DNA of 6,046 nt from Polyangium sp. (in: bacteria) (lineage in GTDB: Bacteria > Myxococcota_A > Polyangia > Palsa-1104), in the NCBI GenBank assembly GCA_025450955.1, contig JANWLJ010000090.1, positions 1 through 6,046 on the forward strand. The letters are read 5' to 3'. Made by a program: the position numbers and the translations under genes. The notes beneath the pieces are model-generated. The model did no database searches, was not told the origin of the DNA, and saw only the letters and a program-made list of their open reading frames with translations. Each line of letters starts with the position of its first letter. Positions within the stretch are counted from its first letter, which is position 1. Of the stretch, positions 3,876-6,046 are shown piece after piece.

Positions 3876-6046
3876 TCAGCGAGCCCTGGTTTTCCGTCGA
3901 GCAGCAGCGCGGGCTCGATGACTTCTGGCGGGTCTACGATGCGCACTACGACGACATTCTCGTCGACACGCTGAAGGCCGCCAGGAGCCATCCCGAGTTT
4001 GCGCCGATCATCGACGCGATGTCGCCCGAGCAGATGGAGCTGCAGAACCAGCGATCGCGCAAGCTCCTTGGCGACGCGGTGGCCGGCGACTGGGCGACCT
4101 ACGAGAGCGATCTGCGCGCGCAGGGGAGCGTCTATGCGCAGATGGGAATCGGCTATCGCGCCTGGCACGATATCGTGCGCGGCTTTTCCAAATATCTGAT
4201 TCCGGTTTTGGTGAAGAGCTACGGCGAGACGCCTGAGCGGCTGACCGGCGCGCTCATCAGCCTGCAGACCTTTCTCGGGCGGGCGATGGCGATCATCGGC
4301 GAGGAGTATCTCGCCACCAAGGAGCGGATCATCGCCGAAGGCGCGGCGCGCACCGCGGCGATCCTCGAGGCCGCGCTCGACCCGATCCTCACCATGGATC
4401 ACCAGGGGACGATCCTCGAGTTCAACCCGGCGGCGGAGCGGACCTTCGGCCATCGTCGCCATGACGTGATCGGCAAGCCGCTCGCCGAGGTGATCATTCC
4501 GCCGGCGATGCGCGAGGCGCATGATTCGGGCCTGGCGCGATATCTCGCCACCCGAAAGGCCGGCTCCATGCTCGGCCAGCGAACCGAGCGCGTCGCGCTC
4601 CGCGCCGACGGCACCGAGATTCCCGTCGAGATCGCGATCATCCGCATCGCCGACGAAGAGCCGCCGCGGTTCACCGGCTTCATTCGCGATCTCACCGATC
4701 GCAAGCGCGCCGAGGAGGCGCTGCGCCGTTCGCTCGAGGAGAACCGGCGGCTCGAGGCCGAGGCCGCCGAGCAGGCGCTGCAAAGGAGCGAGGAGCGGTT
4801 TCGGCTGCTGGTCGCGAGCGTCAAGGACTACGCGATTCTGCTCCTCGATCCCGAAGGGCGGGTCGACAGCTGGAACGAAGGGGCGGAGCGGATCAACGGC
4901 TGGCGCGCCGAGGAGATCGTCGGCCAGCCCATCTCGCGCTTCTATCTGCCCGAGGACGTCGCGGCGAAAAAGCCGGAGCGCGAGCTCGAAAACGCGATCG
5001 CCCACGGCCGCTCGGAGGACGAAGGCTGGCGGGTGCGCAAGGACGGCTCGCGCTTCTGGGCCAACGTGATCGTCGCGCCGCTCTACGAAGACGACGGCAC
5101 GCTGCGCGGGTTCGCCAAGGTGACCCGCGATTTTACCGAGCGCAAAAAAGCCGAGGAGGAGATTCAGCGCGCCAACCGCGCCAAATCGGACTTTTTGGCG
5201 ATGATGAGCCACGAGCTGCGCACACCGCTCAATTCGATTATCGGTTTCTCGGAAGTATTGATCGACGGGAAATTCGGTCAATTGAATGAGCGCCAATCCC
5301 GTTATCTGAATAATGTCCACGCCAGCGGCCGGCACCTGCTCGGCCTGATCAACGATCTGCTCGATCTGTCGAAGATCGAGGCGGGACGGCTGGAGGTGGC
5401 GCTCCATCCCTGCTCGCCCCGTCTGATCCTGACCGAGGCGCTGGCGACGCTTCAGCCGGCCGCGGACGCCGCCAAGGTCGAGCTGGTGGTCAAGCCGGCT
5501 AAGGCGGGAGCCTCCGACGCGGTCGCGGCCGACGCGGTGCGATTCAAACAGGTGCTTTATAACCTGCTCTCGAATGCCATTAAATTTACTCCGCCGGGAG
5601 GACGGGTCCGGGTCGGCACCGAGACCATCGGCGCGCGGGTGCGGATCTCGATCGAGGACTCGGGCGGCGGGATCTCGGCCGAAGATCTGCCGCGGCTGTT
5701 CGTGCCGTTCACCCAGCTCGAAAACGCCAAAGACAAAAGCGGCACCGGGCTCGGGCTGGCGCTCACCCGCGAGCTGGTCGAGCTGATGGGAGGGCGGATC
5801 GGCGTCGACAGCCCGGCCGGCGCTGGCGCCACCTTCTATATCGAGCTCGAGCGGGTCGAGCCCGCCCCGGCGCCCGCGGCCGCCGGCTCGCTCGAGATCG
5901 GGAGCGACTCGCCGCTGGCGCTGATCGTCGACGACGATCGCGAAGCGCAGGAGCTGCTCGCGCTCGCGCTGCACAGCCACGGCTACCGGACCATCGTGGC
6001 GGCGACCGGCGAGGACGCGCTCGCGCTCGCGCGTCGGGTTCGGCCG
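3872..6046 (+). CDS. Globin-like/PAS/PAS hybrid sensor histidine kinase with C-terminal receiver (3' end beyond the window)
   Basis: The frame stays open for 725 codons to the window edge. Residues 1-150 form an all-helical domain resembling globin-type sensors (protoglobin or RsbR N-terminal type), ending in EEYLATKERII, a signalling helix. PAS1 spans about 160-275 (ILTMDHQGTILEFNPAAER; ends in FIRDLTDRKRAEE). A charged coiled-coil linker follows (276-308), then PAS2 at about 309-427, a conserved subtype with SWNEGAERINGW and GWRVRKDGSRFWA. HisKA has H-box FLAMMSHELRTPLN (phospho-His H447). The ATPase has N-box NLLSNAIKFT (N564, N568), G1 EDSGGGI (D596) and G2 GTGLGLAL (624-631). A receiver opens at 682 with ALIVDDD (683-689) and is cut before its phosphoacceptor. 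All catalytic motifs look intact. No signal peptide or membrane segment is seen, so it is cytoplasmic. The start overlaps the previous stop (ATGA) behind AAGGAG. Probable job: sense an intracellular signal and feed a phosphorelay, perhaps through the receivers encoded beside it. Kinase identity is firm; the N-terminal fold is inferred by eye. Confidence 0.92.
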   Translation, partial: MISEPWFSVEQQRGLDDFWRVYDAHYDDILVDTLKAARSHPEFAPIIDAMSPEQMELQNQRSRKLLGDAVAGDWATYESDLRAQGSVYAQMGIGYRAWHDIVRGFSKYLIPVLVKSYGETPERLTGALISLQTFLGRAMAIIGEEYLATKERIIAEGAARTAAILEAALDPILTMDHQGTILEFNPAAERTFGHRRHDVIGKPLAEVIIPPAMREAHDSGLARYLATRKAGSMLGQRTERVALRADGTEIPVEIAIIRIADEEPPRFTGFIRDLTDRKRAEEALRRSLEENRRLEAEAAEQALQRSEERFRLLVASVKDYAILLLDPEGRVDSWNEGAERINGWRAEEIVGQPISRFYLPEDVAAKKPERELENAIAHGRSEDEGWRVRKDGSRFWANVIVAPLYEDDGTLRGFAKVTRDFTERKKAEEEIQRANRAKSDFLAMMSHELRTPLNSIIGFSEVLIDGKFGQLNERQSRYLNNVHASGRHLLGLINDLLDLSKIEAGRLEVALHPCSPRLILTEALATLQPAADAAKVELVVKPAKAGASDAVAADAVRFKQVLYNLLSNAIKFTPPGGRVRVGTETIGARVRISIEDSGGGISAEDLPRLFVPFTQLENAKDKSGTGLGLALTRELVELMGGRIGVDSPAGAGATFYIELERVEPAPAPAAAGSLEIGSDSPLALIVDDDREAQELLALALHSHGYRTIVAATGEDALALARRVRP

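Noticed and set aside
4163..4178. TGGCACG followed by CGTGC, like a sigma-54 -24/-12 promoter
   Set aside because: The GG-GC distance is one base too long and the -12 half lacks TTGC. It lies inside the globin-like coding region. The 14-base perfect palindrome here (GCACGATATCGTGC) is also compatible with chance.
3737..5980. 747-codon open frame on the minus strand opposite the hybrid kinase
   Set aside because: The plus strand encodes a kinase with all catalytic boxes in order. The minus frame mirrors its codons and shows no motif; it is a GC-bias shadow.

Overview
The window is 6,046 bases of GC-rich bacterial DNA with strong G/C preference at third codon positions and almost no non-coding space. 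It encodes signal transduction throughout. The genes are a receiver protein running off the left edge, a PilZ protein, an NtrC-family sigma-54 activator, a single-domain receiver, a receiver-histidine kinase, and a large hybrid kinase running off the right edge. High GC, a wealth of two-component genes, a sigma-54 activator and non-ATG starts would suit a Myxococcota-like or other deltaproteobacterial lineage. No marker gene is present, so this taxonomic guess is weak.

Layout: (1) 1-191, minus strand, is the N-terminal part of a receiver-domain protein with a strong ribosome binding site. (2) 192-378 is a divergent intergenic region with a short stem-loop against that ribosome binding site and only fragmentary promoter signals. 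(3) 379-828 encodes a PilZ (c-di-GMP-binding type) protein. (4) 829-867 is a 39-base gap with an extended -10 promoter (TGATATAAT) buried in an interrupted palindrome. It predicts a nearly leaderless mRNA for (5) 868-2226, a full-length NtrC-type activator (receiver, AAA+, Fis-type HTH). (6) 2227-2372 is a 146-base gap with a hairpin after the stop, a 19-base near-perfect palindrome and a -10-like box. (7) 2373-2750, 2754-3875 and 3872-6046+ form a tight, apparently translationally coupled operon: a DivK-like receiver, a receiver-HisKA-HATPase protein starting with TTG three bases after the previous stop, and a hybrid kinase overlapping its predecessor by ATGA.

The genes could work together as a cytoplasmic phosphorelay. 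Two kinases, each with its own receiver, sit beside a free receiver that could shuttle phosphate, an NtrC-type output that would drive sigma-54 promoters, and a PilZ protein that could bring in c-di-GMP. No kinase has a visible membrane segment or signal peptide, so the signals sensed are probably cytoplasmic.

The most distinctive point is the roughly 155-residue N-terminal domain of the large kinase. It reads like a globin-type sensor of the protoglobin/RsbR kind, but has tyrosine where heme-binding relatives have the proximal histidine. This suggests a heme-less, stressosome-type sensor fused to a PAS-PAS hybrid kinase. I see no mobile element, CRISPR array, tRNA or rRNA. The ordinary reading is an orphan-rich two-component cluster rather than a wholly new system.
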